Of a DNA stretch of 64,000 nt, positions 43,718 through 55,800 are shown piece after piece; position 1 is the stretch's first letter; each line of letters starts with the position of its first letter. Source of the DNA: Smittia aterrima. Its lineage: Eukaryota; Arthropoda; Insecta; Diptera; Chironomidae. The stretch lies in assembly GCA_033063855.1 (NCBI GenBank), contig CP093831.1, positions 21,886,001-21,950,000 of the forward strand, written 5' to 3'. Below the pieces are notes generated by a model. It did no database searches and was not told where the DNA came from. It worked only from the letters and a program-made list of their open reading frames with translations. A program made the position numbers and the translations under genes.

Positions 43718-45800
43718 CTACTCTTCTTCGATTATAATTTCAATCGTGACTTGTTCTGATTTTCTGCTAATTGCTTTCAACTGCTTGAATTCTGTATTCT
43801 GACGTCTTGTTGTATAAAATGCTTCCAGAATATATTTCATGACGAGATAATCCTTCAATGTTATTAACCATTCGAAGATGAATGCAGCGACTGCCAGCAG
43901 CAAACTTAAAGTCCAAATGACAAATCCAGGTTCAAGCATCTTCATAGTTAAAACTTTCGGTTCGTTGATTGTTCTAAAACGCTTGTCATTTTCATTTGGC
44001 CATTGCGAATCGGTAAAATCAAAGAGTTTGTAAGTAAATAATTGTTCAAGTTTTTGGTCAAGAGCCTCGTAAAAAGGATGATGACGAGGAAATTTTAGTC
44101 CACAGATACTAAGAGCAAACTCTTCTTTTTTGAGATTTTTTAGTAATTCTTTTTGTTTTTCTACTTTTTTTTCTGTATTGAAAATAAATGAATTTATTTG
44201 AAAAGCTCCTTTCTTATAATTATAATTTCCCTCCATTGAATGAATGGTTCCCCTGTTAATATAAAGTAATTTGTTTTTTAGGACTGTCATTACAGGTTAA
44301 AGGTTCAGGTAAATATTTTTTACATTTTCTTACCTTTTCGAAATTTCTGATTCCGGAAACTTCTCTTTGAAATTATCTTGCACAAAAAAAATGTAGCCTC
44401 TCTCGATCATCTCATCAATCGTGTCTACTCCTGGTTTTTCAAGGTCCTTTTGCATGAACTCGTACATCTTTCCCTGCCATGCTGTCCGAATGATCAAGCA
44501 ATAAAGGATGAACAGCATCATGAGGAATCTTGCGAAGTTTCTCCGAGGTACAATGTTTTGTGAGATTCCAAAGAAAATACGAACAATGTTCAACGATGGC
44601 GTTGTGACGTTTGAGTCAATGACGAAGTTTCTTGTGGTTCTGTTTACGCAGCAATACAAAATTGGAATTGTCGCAAATGCAGCAACGAAAAATAGAAAGA
44701 TCAGGGTCCAAGTGAATTTGTCAAAAGGCATCAACAGCTTCTCGTACTCAGAATAAAATTCTGGTTTATCGTACGACTGCAAACGGGAGGTTGTATATTC
44801 AACTGGATACGTAATGAAGTTGAGGTCGAATCTGATTAAAACATAAATAGAATTTAGTAACAAACAAGAAATTTTTAAGAATCACTTACGAATCGTTGTT
44901 CTTTGTGTAGCGATATCTGCTACTGTTAACATCAGTCAAAAATGCTTTCGATTGAAACAAATCAAATCTCATATCCCCAAATCTTCTATTTAAAGTAGCG
45001 TTTAAGCTTTCGTACAACACCATAAAAATAAAATCCAACGTTGTAAATGTCGATATTGCCATTGCCGAAAATTCTATTGGTTCTTCCTCATAAACGATCG
45101 TGCATCCATGAAGATTTGCCATCTTTTTCAATGAGAATTTGTCGTTTTCCCACTTGTTCGTGATTTTGTTGAATTTGTTGACTTCAATCAATGTCAGCTC
45201 TCCACATTTTTCAGGAGAGAACCAAAGGAATGTTAGAAGTTTGATGTAGCTTTCATCGTCAACGAGAAAATATTCGTATTGGATGATGTCCAGGAGATAA
45301 GAATTAAATTCAGCTTCTTTATTCTTTGCTCTTCCCGAATATATTTCCTCTGTTATTTTGTTGTTCTTAGCTCTTTCTGCGACATCGGCTTTGAGACGTT
45401 CAAGGTCTCTGGTAGTAGCGTTTTGGCAAAACACGAAAAGTTGTAGCGGTTTGAAATATTCGTTGTTCAAAACCAATTTCTGATTAAAATCTTTGGCGAG
45501 TGAGAAATTGTTGAAGGTTATGATAGCTGAGGAGTCGAGAAAGACTTTGTCTTGGTCCAGTTGCAAGTTCTTCAGCTGAAATGGCATCGCGTTCTCGTTT
45601 AAATTCTTGAGAAACAATGACGTAATCGTGTCCGAGTCTACGCCATAGTTGTTGATGAACATTCGCGTTTCCAGGTGGAACAAGTGACGAGTTATGTTCT
45701 CAAATGCCTTTGACCAGGTTTGCTCCAAAGGATTCTCACTTAACAAAAATCCTTCGCACATCACTCTCAAAAACAACACAAGCAAAAAGTAAATTTTCAT
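43718..45800 (-). CDS. Divergent ionotropic receptor K', exact duplicate of copy K
   Basis: Spliced CDS 45800-44890, 44831-44334, 44252-43718, 647 aa, identical in predicted protein to copy K including introns and flanks. Its promoter box is at 45883-45924. Downstream of its stop the shared 3' flank is cut after about 36 bp, where the degraded block begins, so the AATAAA-type signal of K is missing here. If the duplication is real, this is a very recent, possibly polymorphic copy. If it is an assembly duplicate, K' and K are one gene. Confidence 0.8.
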
Positions 45801-46298
45801 TTTTTCTAAATTTTCAACTTATTAACTCGAAGAAATTCACTCAACTGACGGATGTTTATATACAAAGCTAAACATTGACCTGTCCAATTGATAAAAATGT
45901 CTCAACATGTTTTACATTATCAGGAACAGGAAAAGTTTTATCAACATAAGGAAATATTCAAGGTCTCAAGAATCTTTTCAGTTACACATTGCGTGATAGA
46001 TCGTTGATAGAATAAAAACAAAACTTTGGTTGTCAACAGATTGGACTATGCCTCTCTAGTGACTCCTATTGAAACGAAAGTCAGACATTAAAAGTTTTAA
46101 AAGGAAATAAAATCGATACACGATGCTTAATCGAAGTGATTTATTTTAAAACATTTGAAAAGTCAAATATAGTCTAGTAGAGTAAAACTATTGATTCCGT
46201 GCAGTTTTAATTCCTTGCGACTAGCCAATATCAACCTTCTCAACTAAATCCAAAAGGTTGAAGTTGGATTGTCGGTCCAAGTTATGCTATATAACGTC

Positions 46299-48354
46299 TT
46301 AAATTTTTTCGTGAATCCAGTCAATTGTGTCTTTTTCTGAAGTTCTCTTATTTGCCTTCAACATTTTGAACTGTGTATTCTGACGTCTTGTAGTGTAAAA
46401 TGCCTCCAGAATGTATTTCATAACGATGTAATCCTTCAATGTTATCAACCATTCAAAGATGAATGCAGCGACTGCCAACAGCAAACTTGAAGTCCAAATA
46501 ACAAATCCAGGTTCAAGCATCTTCATAGTTAACACTTTCGGTTCGTTGATTGTACTAAAACGCTTGTGATCTACATTCGGCCATGGAAGATCGGCTAAAT
46601 CAGCGATTTCATGTGTGAAGGGAAGTTTGTGAGTAAAACATTGTTGAAGCTTTTGCTCAAAAATTTCGTAGAGAGGATGATGACGTGGAAATTTGAGTCC
46701 ACAGATGTTGACAGCAATATCTTCCTTCTTGAGACTTTTAATTGATTCTTTTTGTTCTTTTTGTGAACGTCCAAGATAAAAATGATATGAGTTCATTTGC
46801 AAAGCGGGAGCCCTGATTACTTTGTCTTGAGAATTAATAATCCCTCTGTTAAAAAATGACTCAATAAAGGTTCAGGTAAATATGTTTTACAACTTCCTAC
46901 CTTTTAGAAATTTCTGAATCCGGGAACTTCTCTTTGAAATTGTCTTGCATCATAAAATTGTAGCCTAGCTTGATCATCTCTTCAATGGTTTCGACTCTTG
47001 GTTTTTCAATATCCTTCTGCATGAGCTCTAACGTTTTTCCTTGCCACGCTGTCCGAATGATCAAGCAATAAAGAATGAACATCATCGCGAGGAATCTAGC
47101 GAAGTTTCTTCGAGGCACAACGATTTGTGAGATTCCAAAGAAAATGCGAATTACGTTCAGTGATGGCGTTGTAACGTTTGTGCCTATGACGAAGTCTCTT
47201 GTTGATCTTTCAACACAGCAGTACAACACCAGAATCGACGCGAATGCAGCAACGAAGAAAATTGCAATCAAAGCCCAAGTGAAGTTGTCGAAAGGCATCA
47301 ACAGCTTCTCGTATTCAGAATAAAATTCTGGTAGATCAAAAGTCATCACTCGCAAAGTTGTTTGTTCAACAGGGAAAGTAATGAAGTTGAGATCGAACCT
47401 GATTAGAACATAATTAAAAGTAATGTTCAAGTCGCTTTTCAAGATCACTTACGAATCGTTGTTTTTTGTATAGCGATATCTGTCATTGTTAGCTGCAGTC
47501 AAATATCCTTTTGCTTTTAACCAGTCAAAACGCATTTTCCCAGACCTTCTAGTGAAATTAGCGTTGAAGCTTTTAAAAACTATTATTTCAACAGCAAACT
47601 CCAAGTGTGACATTCCCCATAAATACCATGGTTCTTTATCATAAACGATCGTGCATCCATGAAGATTTGCCATCTTTTTCATTGAGAATTTATCATTTTC
47701 CCACTTTTCCTTACTTTTGTCGAATTTGTTGACTTCAATCAATGTCAGCTCTCCACATTTTCCAGGAGAGTACCAAAGGAAAGTTAGAAGTTTGATGTAA
47801 TTTTCTTCGTCAACGAGAAAGTATTCGTATTGGATGATGTCCAAGAAATAAGAATTGAAATCAGCTTCTTTGTGGACTTCATTCCATGCTTTATCTACTA
47901 TTTCGGTTATTTTGTTGTTCTCTGCTCTTTCTGCGACATCGGCTTTGAGGGATTCAATTTCTTTGATGGTGACGTTTTGGCAAAACACGAAGAGTTGTAG
48001 GGGTTTGAAGTATTCGTTGTTTAGAATCAACTTTTGATTGAAATCCTTGACGAGTGAAAAATTGTTGAAGGTTATGAGAGCTGAGGAGTCGAGAAAGACT
48101 TTGTCTAGGTTCAGTTGCAAGTTCTTCAGTTGAAATGGCATCGCGTTCTCGTTCAAACTCTTCAGAACTATTGACGTAATCGTGTTCAAGTCTACGCCAT
48201 AGTTGTTAATGAACATTCTCGTTTCCAATTGGAACAAGTGACGAGTTATGTTCCCAAATGCCTTCGACCAGATTTGCTCCAAAGAATTCTCACTTAACAA
48301 AATTCCTTCGCACATCACTCTCAAAAACAACACATGCAAAAAGTAAATTTTCAT
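46299..48354 (-). CDS. Divergent ionotropic receptor L', exact duplicate of copy L
   Basis: Spliced CDS 48354-47453, 47398-46901, 46845-46299, 648 aa, identical to copy L. It carries TM1, pore, TM2, S2, TM3 and the KDTIDWIHEKI tail. It is the outermost member of the array, and its upstream box (48450-48493) is the diverged form seen in L. The block ends about 270 bp upstream of its start, so it keeps the proximal promoter but has unique sequence further upstream, unlike L. Confidence 0.8.
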
Positions 48355-48627
48355 TTTCCTTCCAAATTTTTTATTTTCAACTTATTAACTCGAGGAAACT
48401 CACTCAACTGACCAAAGTTTCTACACGGAACAAAATGCTGGTTGATCTGTCTAATTGATAAAAATATTGATAATCATGTTTTACATTATCAGGAACAGGA
48501 AGAGTTTTATCAACATAAGGAAATATTCAGGGCTTCAGGAATCTTTTCAGTTACACATCGTTCGTGATAGATCTTCGATTAAAATGCATTGTGATTTGTG
48601 ATGTTCTTAATGGTAATGATTCTTCCA

Positions 48628-49804
48628 AATTTGACTCCAAAAAATAACTGTGCGATTGCTTTTCCTGAAAAAATTAATGTCTTGGAATATTGTGGAAATA
48701 AATTTACCAAATTCAATTCAGTTGACTCTCGTGAATGAAGCTGAAAAGTAATCATTTCATTTGACATTTAAGAAAACATATTTTCATTTTAAGAAATAAT
48801 CTTGATTTGCTTTATTAAATATTTCTCTGTTCTTGCACATTACCTAACAATTTCATAGAAATAGTTTCATTTTGTAGCTTGTCACAGTTCACTCTTTTGT
48901 GAGTATTTCTCTCGAAACATTTTCTTTTCAGTTAAAGAGCTTAGGGGCTACCTTGGCAGAATTTTTGCTGAACGAAGATGAGATTTATAATTCTTTGGCA
49001 ACGCTACAACCAAACATAAGAGAATAAATTTTTTAATGAGATCAAACACATTGCACATGTTCTAAAGATTGACTCCTTTTAAAATGCTGAGCGGTCTATT
49101 GATAACAAAAAATTTCTAGGTCAACATCGCTCACAGAAACTCTGCCAATTTAAACTTTCCTTCCCACAATACTCGCCAAATAATTTATTTGCCTAAGAAT
49201 CTTACAGTTGCTCGTCGCGTTTAATAAAAAAATCATTTACCTTGATAACACCCTAAACTTTCTTATTTCTCGTTACTTTTAATTTAATAAATATCATATC
49301 ACATTGAAAATATAATTTCGTCTTCTACTTTTTTAATTTATTTTCAGCTTTTTTCATAAAGTTTTTACATAAAATTCTTTCTTTGCTGTTCTGCCATGCG
49401 AAAAATTCTGCTAGAGATGGAGACGTTCATGAATTATGTAACCACATTTGGAGCACATTTGGTGTCTAAGACCTTCTTGATCAATTCTTTGAATCATGTC
49501 AATAACGAAAGATTTGCCTTTAAAGTCACATAATCTGCAAAACGTCCCATGAAAAAGTCCTCGAAAGGAAAACTTTCTTGCTTTTGTTGTCTTCTTATAT
49601 AAACACAAGAGAAATGGAGAGAAAGTTTTTCGTTAAAAGACATTTTTACTGGTTTAAAGACGTAAACTTCTTCAATATTTATTGTCGTTAAAAATATCTT
49701 CTTTATCGTTAAAATACAATTTACTCACTGCTCTATCAAACGAAAGTGAAATGAATGCTTCAACCCATTATACCGCCATCAGCATCGAAACTTTCATCAT
49801 CAGT
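48628..49804. other. Spacer between IR array and dpr gene
   Basis: Unique AT-rich sequence. The only item of note is a short open frame at 49411-49608 (-), listed separately. This is also the likely 3' UTR region of the dpr gene, ending at 49805. Confidence 0.5.
49411..49608 (-). CDS. Short open frame with two CxxC pairs (uncertain)
   Basis: 65 codons with CRLC and CSKC separated by 24 residues, followed by GYIIHERLH. The C-x2-C-x24-C-x2-C spacing could bind zinc, and the frame is richer in charged and conserved-looking residues than its AT-rich surroundings. It could be a terminal exon of a zinc-binding protein; acceptor-like AG sites occur upstream, but no partner exon is found. I do not recognise the family, and it may be chance. 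Confidence 0.25.
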   Translation of the reverse strand: MCLYKKTTKARKFSFRGLFHGTFCRLCDFKGKSFVIDMIQRIDQEGLRHQMCSKCGYIIHERLHL

Positions 49805-52800
49805 TCACCTTGTCATGCTCCAAACAAATTCATTTAGTGTGCAGAGAAGTAAGGCAATCACGAGAAAATTTAGATAATGAAGTTTCCACGTCGTCTCGAT
49901 ATGGTGTATGGTGGAGCAGCCGCTGTGATGAAGCTCTGCTAAACTTTCTTCTGGAACAAAGTTATTGAACTGCAGTTAAAATATTCGAGGCGAAAAGTCT
50001 CAATGGTTATGACGATGAAAACAGAAAGAAAAGAAAGAAATTTAAAAGTCAAATTTTCCTCGTAGTCACGCTTTAATGCTTGAAAGCTCTTTCTCTATGT
50101 TTCTTCGTCTTTAAGCTCGAGCTTTATCTTGCTACTCTGATAATAAATTCACACAAGCCCCACAGCATCCAATGCAAACAATAAAATAAATATCGAATTT
50201 GTTGTTTTCTTAATAACAAAGGAAAAGGAAAACAAACAATTAACTTGGGTCTGTCGATTCTATTTATGCTGCGTTCATCCCGAGTTTCAGTCATGGCGAC
50301 ATTCCGTTGGACTTTCTATTTGTTTAGCATGACAACCGGCAGAAATATATTTTCTTTTCTCGATAAAACTAAGAACGAGGGTGGAGTAGAGCCTCGGAGG
50401 CTAAATTAAGACATTGAGATGAAGCGACTAATTAGGTAAAATGGAAATTAAGCCGAAGTGAGTTGCCATAGGTTGTTGGTAAAAGTAGAAAAGTTCTCAG
50501 CTCGCATATAAATTGCTTTTTAATTTACAATAAATTCTCTGAGAAGACCTAACTCTTCTAATCTGATTGGATTCGTTGTCTTTTAATCATGTTCTCCTCC
50601 AGCATTATATCAAGCGCTCCTGACTCCTCCATATGCAATATCAAAAAGCATAATGTAATTTATGCAAATTTTAATCAGCCTAAAACTTTGAGTAGGAGCA
50701 AAAACTCTTTAGTTCAGCAGCAATAGTCATAAAATATGGAAACTTTAATAAAGCACATGAAAATTGCCAAATCATGGCCAGAAAAACAGCGGAGAGCTTC
50801 ATGTCGACAAAAGTTTTCCATTCAAAGTTTCAACGAAAATAGGAAAATTGTTGCCATCACAATTCTTTCGCTCTCGGATTTTTATTCGAGAGTAAATTTG
50901 TTTTGATTCAATGACTCTAGACAGAAAACACATTACGAATAAATATCCCTTCAATAGATTTGTCTACGAAGTGCAGAAGTTTGGATTTTCTTGTCGCATT
51001 AAATCGTCGAGAGGGAAAAAAACTTTTTTTCCGATTCTCTTCTCTTCTACCTCCTTCAATTCGCAAAGTGTTTTTCACAGCCACATTTTCTCAACAGAGA
51101 AAATTGACGATTTTCGAAATTGCGAATGAAACTTTTATTGTATTTTAGATGTTTTTGTCTGCTAAATAAATAAATTTATATTTATAGAACACCGAGAACA
51201 ATTTGTCGTTACCAAGAGATGTTTGCCTCTCATTGTTCATTTATGAGTATTGCAGAAAACAACAACATCAAAAACATGAAATATTGCATAATTTGATAGC
51301 ACACAATGCATTATGCATGCGGAATCATATTCCATTACGATTTTCGGGTGAGCTTTGGAGTTTAACGAACAGGAAAATTTCCGAGAACTTCATTTTATTT
51401 GTTTCTTTGTTGTTATTTTGTCGTCAACAAACTTGTTCTAGTTTATCTTTCACCGACTGCTTCAATCCACAACCGGAGACAAGCAACGAGGTTTCTTTTC
51501 ATTTTATGAATCTTTTAACATTTAAAGAAACTAAAGTTTTGAGAACAAGAAAAGATTTAGACAAGATTAGACTTGTAAGTTAGAAGAACTTTTATCGTAA
51601 AATTGTCTGTCTGATTATTAAGATTCATTCGTCTTACAAGAAATCACGAAACCGAAAAAGCCTTTTTTTATTAAACTTTTCTTGAAAGTAAAGAAAATTC
51701 ATTGGGAAAATTTAAATTCTTCACGCGCCTTTCATTCCCCTACACCAAAAAAAAATCCGAGAGAAGAAAAACATCTCCACGTTCATCAAAATGTAATGAA
51801 TTTGTAACGAGAAAATCGTTTTATTCAAGAGAGGAGAGACTTTGTTCAGATAATTGTGATGGAAAACACAAATTTTAATTACAGTTTGGAAACAATAACA
51901 CTCATTATCATTGAGCGACGACGCTGTTTCAATTCACCGAACGTTCAAATACAGAAAAAATTACCATAATAAATAAATATTTATGTTGCTCGCTGTTCAA
52001 ATGAACGATACTGCTTAATAAGCTTTGTCAACAAGCTTGGGGTAAATTGAAGTCTGAGTTCTCGGAAAGGAAATTCTCTAAGCACGAGACATGGAAACGT
52101 GAAGTAAATTTTTAAGTTTATCGGGAAAACTTGAAGTTGTCAACATTATTTTCAGGTTGTTTAAAGCCGGAAGCTTTCTTCTTCTTCTTTGTCGTTCAAT
52201 GTATAAAAGGGATTCTTTGTAAATATTGATGGTCCTATTCAGACTTCTCCCAGTTTCTGACCTTTTTCAACGACGGAAAATATTCTCCCAAATGATGTTT
52301 GTGAGCATCTTCTCATCGCAGCGTGTGTTATAAAAATTATTGGTTCAAATGGGAAATCAATAAAGGTCATAATCCTTTAGTCGAGTTAATCGCCCCCAGA
52401 ACTTTCATTCTGAAGGAAAATATTTCCATCGCAAACTCGGAAAATGCTTGAAAAGCATCAAGGACTTAGAAGGCTTGGCTTTATTTTAAAACACATTGTT
52501 GTGGGTCGTATTTCATCGACTTCCTTCCGTCTTGTTATCTTCGTAACAATCTCATCTGCCTCGAACATAAAAGAAGATTCATTCTCAACCTAAACATGAT
52601 GATAAACTCGAAACTAAGCACAAGATTTCGACTCCATCCCGCTTCGCCCAAAAAATTGAATTGAAAACCTAAAATTTTTGTGCTTCCAAGTTTCATGTTT
52701 CGAATTGTGGAAACATCATGTTCGGAAGTGGAAATAAAGGAAAACATCAAACTGCCGCTGACAAGGCAACTCACGTTGTTGACATAGTAAAAGGAGAGAA

Positions 52801-55800
52801 AAGATTCTTATGTTTCGATTACGGATGAGCTCCTTTTCATTATTTAATTCATGTTTACCAAATCTGTTTACTGCTGTCGTTCAATTGTGAATGAGTAACT
52901 TGATTTCTCTTCTCCATCAACTCTTCGCAAAGTACCACACACATTAATAGATTATGCATAGAAACGAATGAACTTGACATACATAAACATTCAATCATCC
53001 TCAAGCGAGTTCTTTGTGATTCTGTTATTTATTCAATGTGTAAGGAGCCGAGGGAAGCCAGCAGGTATTTTCCATTTTCTTGACACTTAGACGCTCTTCT
53101 TTGCTCAATGGCAACTAATAGAACTCTCTCAACGTGAAGAAACTGTTATTAAAAAATTGAATTAGTTCTCGAGAGTGAACGGGACTGCATGCTCTTGGGC
53201 TTAAATGAAGTGAAACTTTTCCTTCGCTTGTGTGTAGATGTTTGAAATCAAACGAGTTTGCTTTTATTTCGATGAAATTGAATTGCGATAAAAATTGAGA
53301 AGTTTCATTTTCCTCGTCGATGAGAAAAGAAAATCATTTTCCAGGAGAATCCTCTACGGGAAAAGGTTTGAACTCATTTAAAGCACACCTGGCCCAAAGG
53401 GGCAGAAAATTAGAAACGAGATAAAACTCCGCAAAATGAAAAGTTTTCCTCAAACCGAAAATAAATCAGATTTTGAGATAAAAAGTAAAAAAAATAAAAG
53501 TTGAAGCCTCTACAGACTTGATGGACGATTCATCTTACCATTGAGGACATGAACAAGGACTGTAAACGGCTGCGACTCTCCGATGGAACATGTGTAGTTG
53601 CCAGAGTCAGTTTTATTTACTTTATTTATCAATAGTGTCGAGTTTGCTCCGATTTCCATCAGATCAGTTTTCACGCTGTAAATAAAAGAGAAATGTTCTT
53701 CAGAAATATAAGAATTGAATCAATTTTGTCGTCAGCAACGCCAAGTCGAAATAGCAAATGAAAGAGTTTAACAGGCGGCACCTCAGTCCACTCAAAACTT
53801 GAATGAAACTTCTCGAACATATTTTAAAATGTGAAGGCGTCGAGATGAAGTGAAAACAGTAAAAGAGAAAATAATTTCAATTTAATTGAAACATCTTCTG
53901 AATTCATTCATTCAATGGAAAAATGTCCGGGTGAGGCAGCAGCTCGACGAGAGCAAACATTTTTGTGCTGATTCATCGAACGACGACATCGGAGACTTCT
54001 CATCATGAAGAAGAAACTATCGAAAATTCCGTTCTCTTTCCGATAGAGTCATAAAAAGGTTTTGATATTTTTTCCAATTGACATCTTTTTAATTGAATTT
54101 TCTCCGTATGTCGTTTCAATCACACTCACCTTATTCCGCCTCTCGTCACGTCATAATTCAATATCGAGTTGTTATTGTGAATCCAGTACACCACGGACGA
54201 CATCATTGAAATATGGCGAACAATGCACGTCAATCGGATTGTTGAATCGACTTCATAATATTTATCGAGCAGGGGAATGCCCTGTTCATCAACAATTCGA
54301 ATGGCTGGCGCTGAAAAAATGGAAAGAATTATTGCTTTCGCTTCGTTAAGTGCTTCGACACATTTCCGCTCGCTTCGATCCCTTTTTTTATGGCAACGGG
54401 TCCGTACTAAAAATGCGATTATAAACTAGAAAATAATTCTGAACTTCATCGTCTACGTGACTCGAAGCAACAAAAAGAAAAATTAATTATTAGCTGAGAT
54501 GACTTCAAGTTGAAACTAAATGTGTATCATGAAAATTTATTTGCGTATTTTCTGAAAAAGCTTTTTACAAGACGATGAAGATATCATCTCTCGCCAAAAT
54601 TGCGAGAGAAGTCTGCAGAAAGACGATGAATCTTATCTTTTTTTATAACGACGTCTCTTCACTGTCAGCTTCAAAAATAACAAGAAAATTTAATGAGTTT
54701 CGATAGGATTTGGCATTTTGCCTACACCAATCGATCAGGAAATATCGATTTAAATTTATTCAGAGCTTCAATCAATGCCAAACACTTCAAGGCTCCTTAT
54801 TTCGGTGGAAAACAGTAGCAATCGAGAAATTGAACTTGAGTTTGAGGCTTCTTGCTTGACATGAAACGGTTGACAAACATTCCGTCGTTGCCGTCAATTC
54901 ATTTTATGGCAAACTCTAATGTCAAATGTTTGTTCGCTGTCAATTTGACAGAAAGTCTGTCTTTCGTTCTCAGCTTGAAGCTCTTCATTGAATCAACAGT
55001 TATTCTCTTAATGTCTCAGCTGATATTCTTGGATTCATGTCAAATTACATTGCCGAGCTTGAAAGGTTTCAGTGAAATGTCAATTTGAAAAGGGTTGAGG
55101 CAAGGAATTCCCACAGATACGAACTTTGCTTGCAAAATTATGTTAATTTCCCCCGCTCGGATGAAACTTTCGACTCCCACGACGTAAATGACGAAACTTT
55201 TGATAATAAATTAATAATTATGGAGAAACGAGAAGCGCTCTCGGATCAAAAGGGCTCAATTTTATTTTAATTGTGTGATATCTTTACACTATAATGGAAT
55301 CGTTTTGAAAGCGCAACCCTATCAGGAATGTAACTTATAACGTTTAATCAGAGAATCTGAGGGTTCTTGTTGACTTGAAACATTTAGGGAATATGAACAA
55401 AGATTATCACGCTTGATAATGCCGACAGATAATCTCTAAACCTTTTCAAATCCAGCTCAACTAAAAATTTATTCATTCGCTTTGTATTTAAATTGACTAA
55501 ACTTTCCGAAGAAGTGAAATTATTTAAAGTCTTCCGACTTAGAATTGAATTTTTCTCTTGTTTGCATAAAAGTTTTGCGAATGTTTGAACGGAAAAAAAT
55601 GTTTCAGACACTTTCTAATAATTGAAACTTCATCCATTGACTTGAGTCTTGATAGAAAAGAAAACTTGGAATGAGAGCAGTGAACATTAAATTTCAAAAA
55701 CTTTTTAAGCTGCCAGAAGATCGAAGAAACTGCTCGAAGCAAATTAAATAAATTTTTGAAGCTTTGAAGTTCAACTCAAACATGTTTGCTTTCGAAACAT

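Larger units (their letters stand above)
43682..48627. repeat. 4,946-bp duplicated block, copy 2
   Basis: Apparently exact copy of 33298-38243 in direct orientation, holding genes K' and L'. After 48627 the sequence leaves the IR array for good. Confidence 0.9.
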
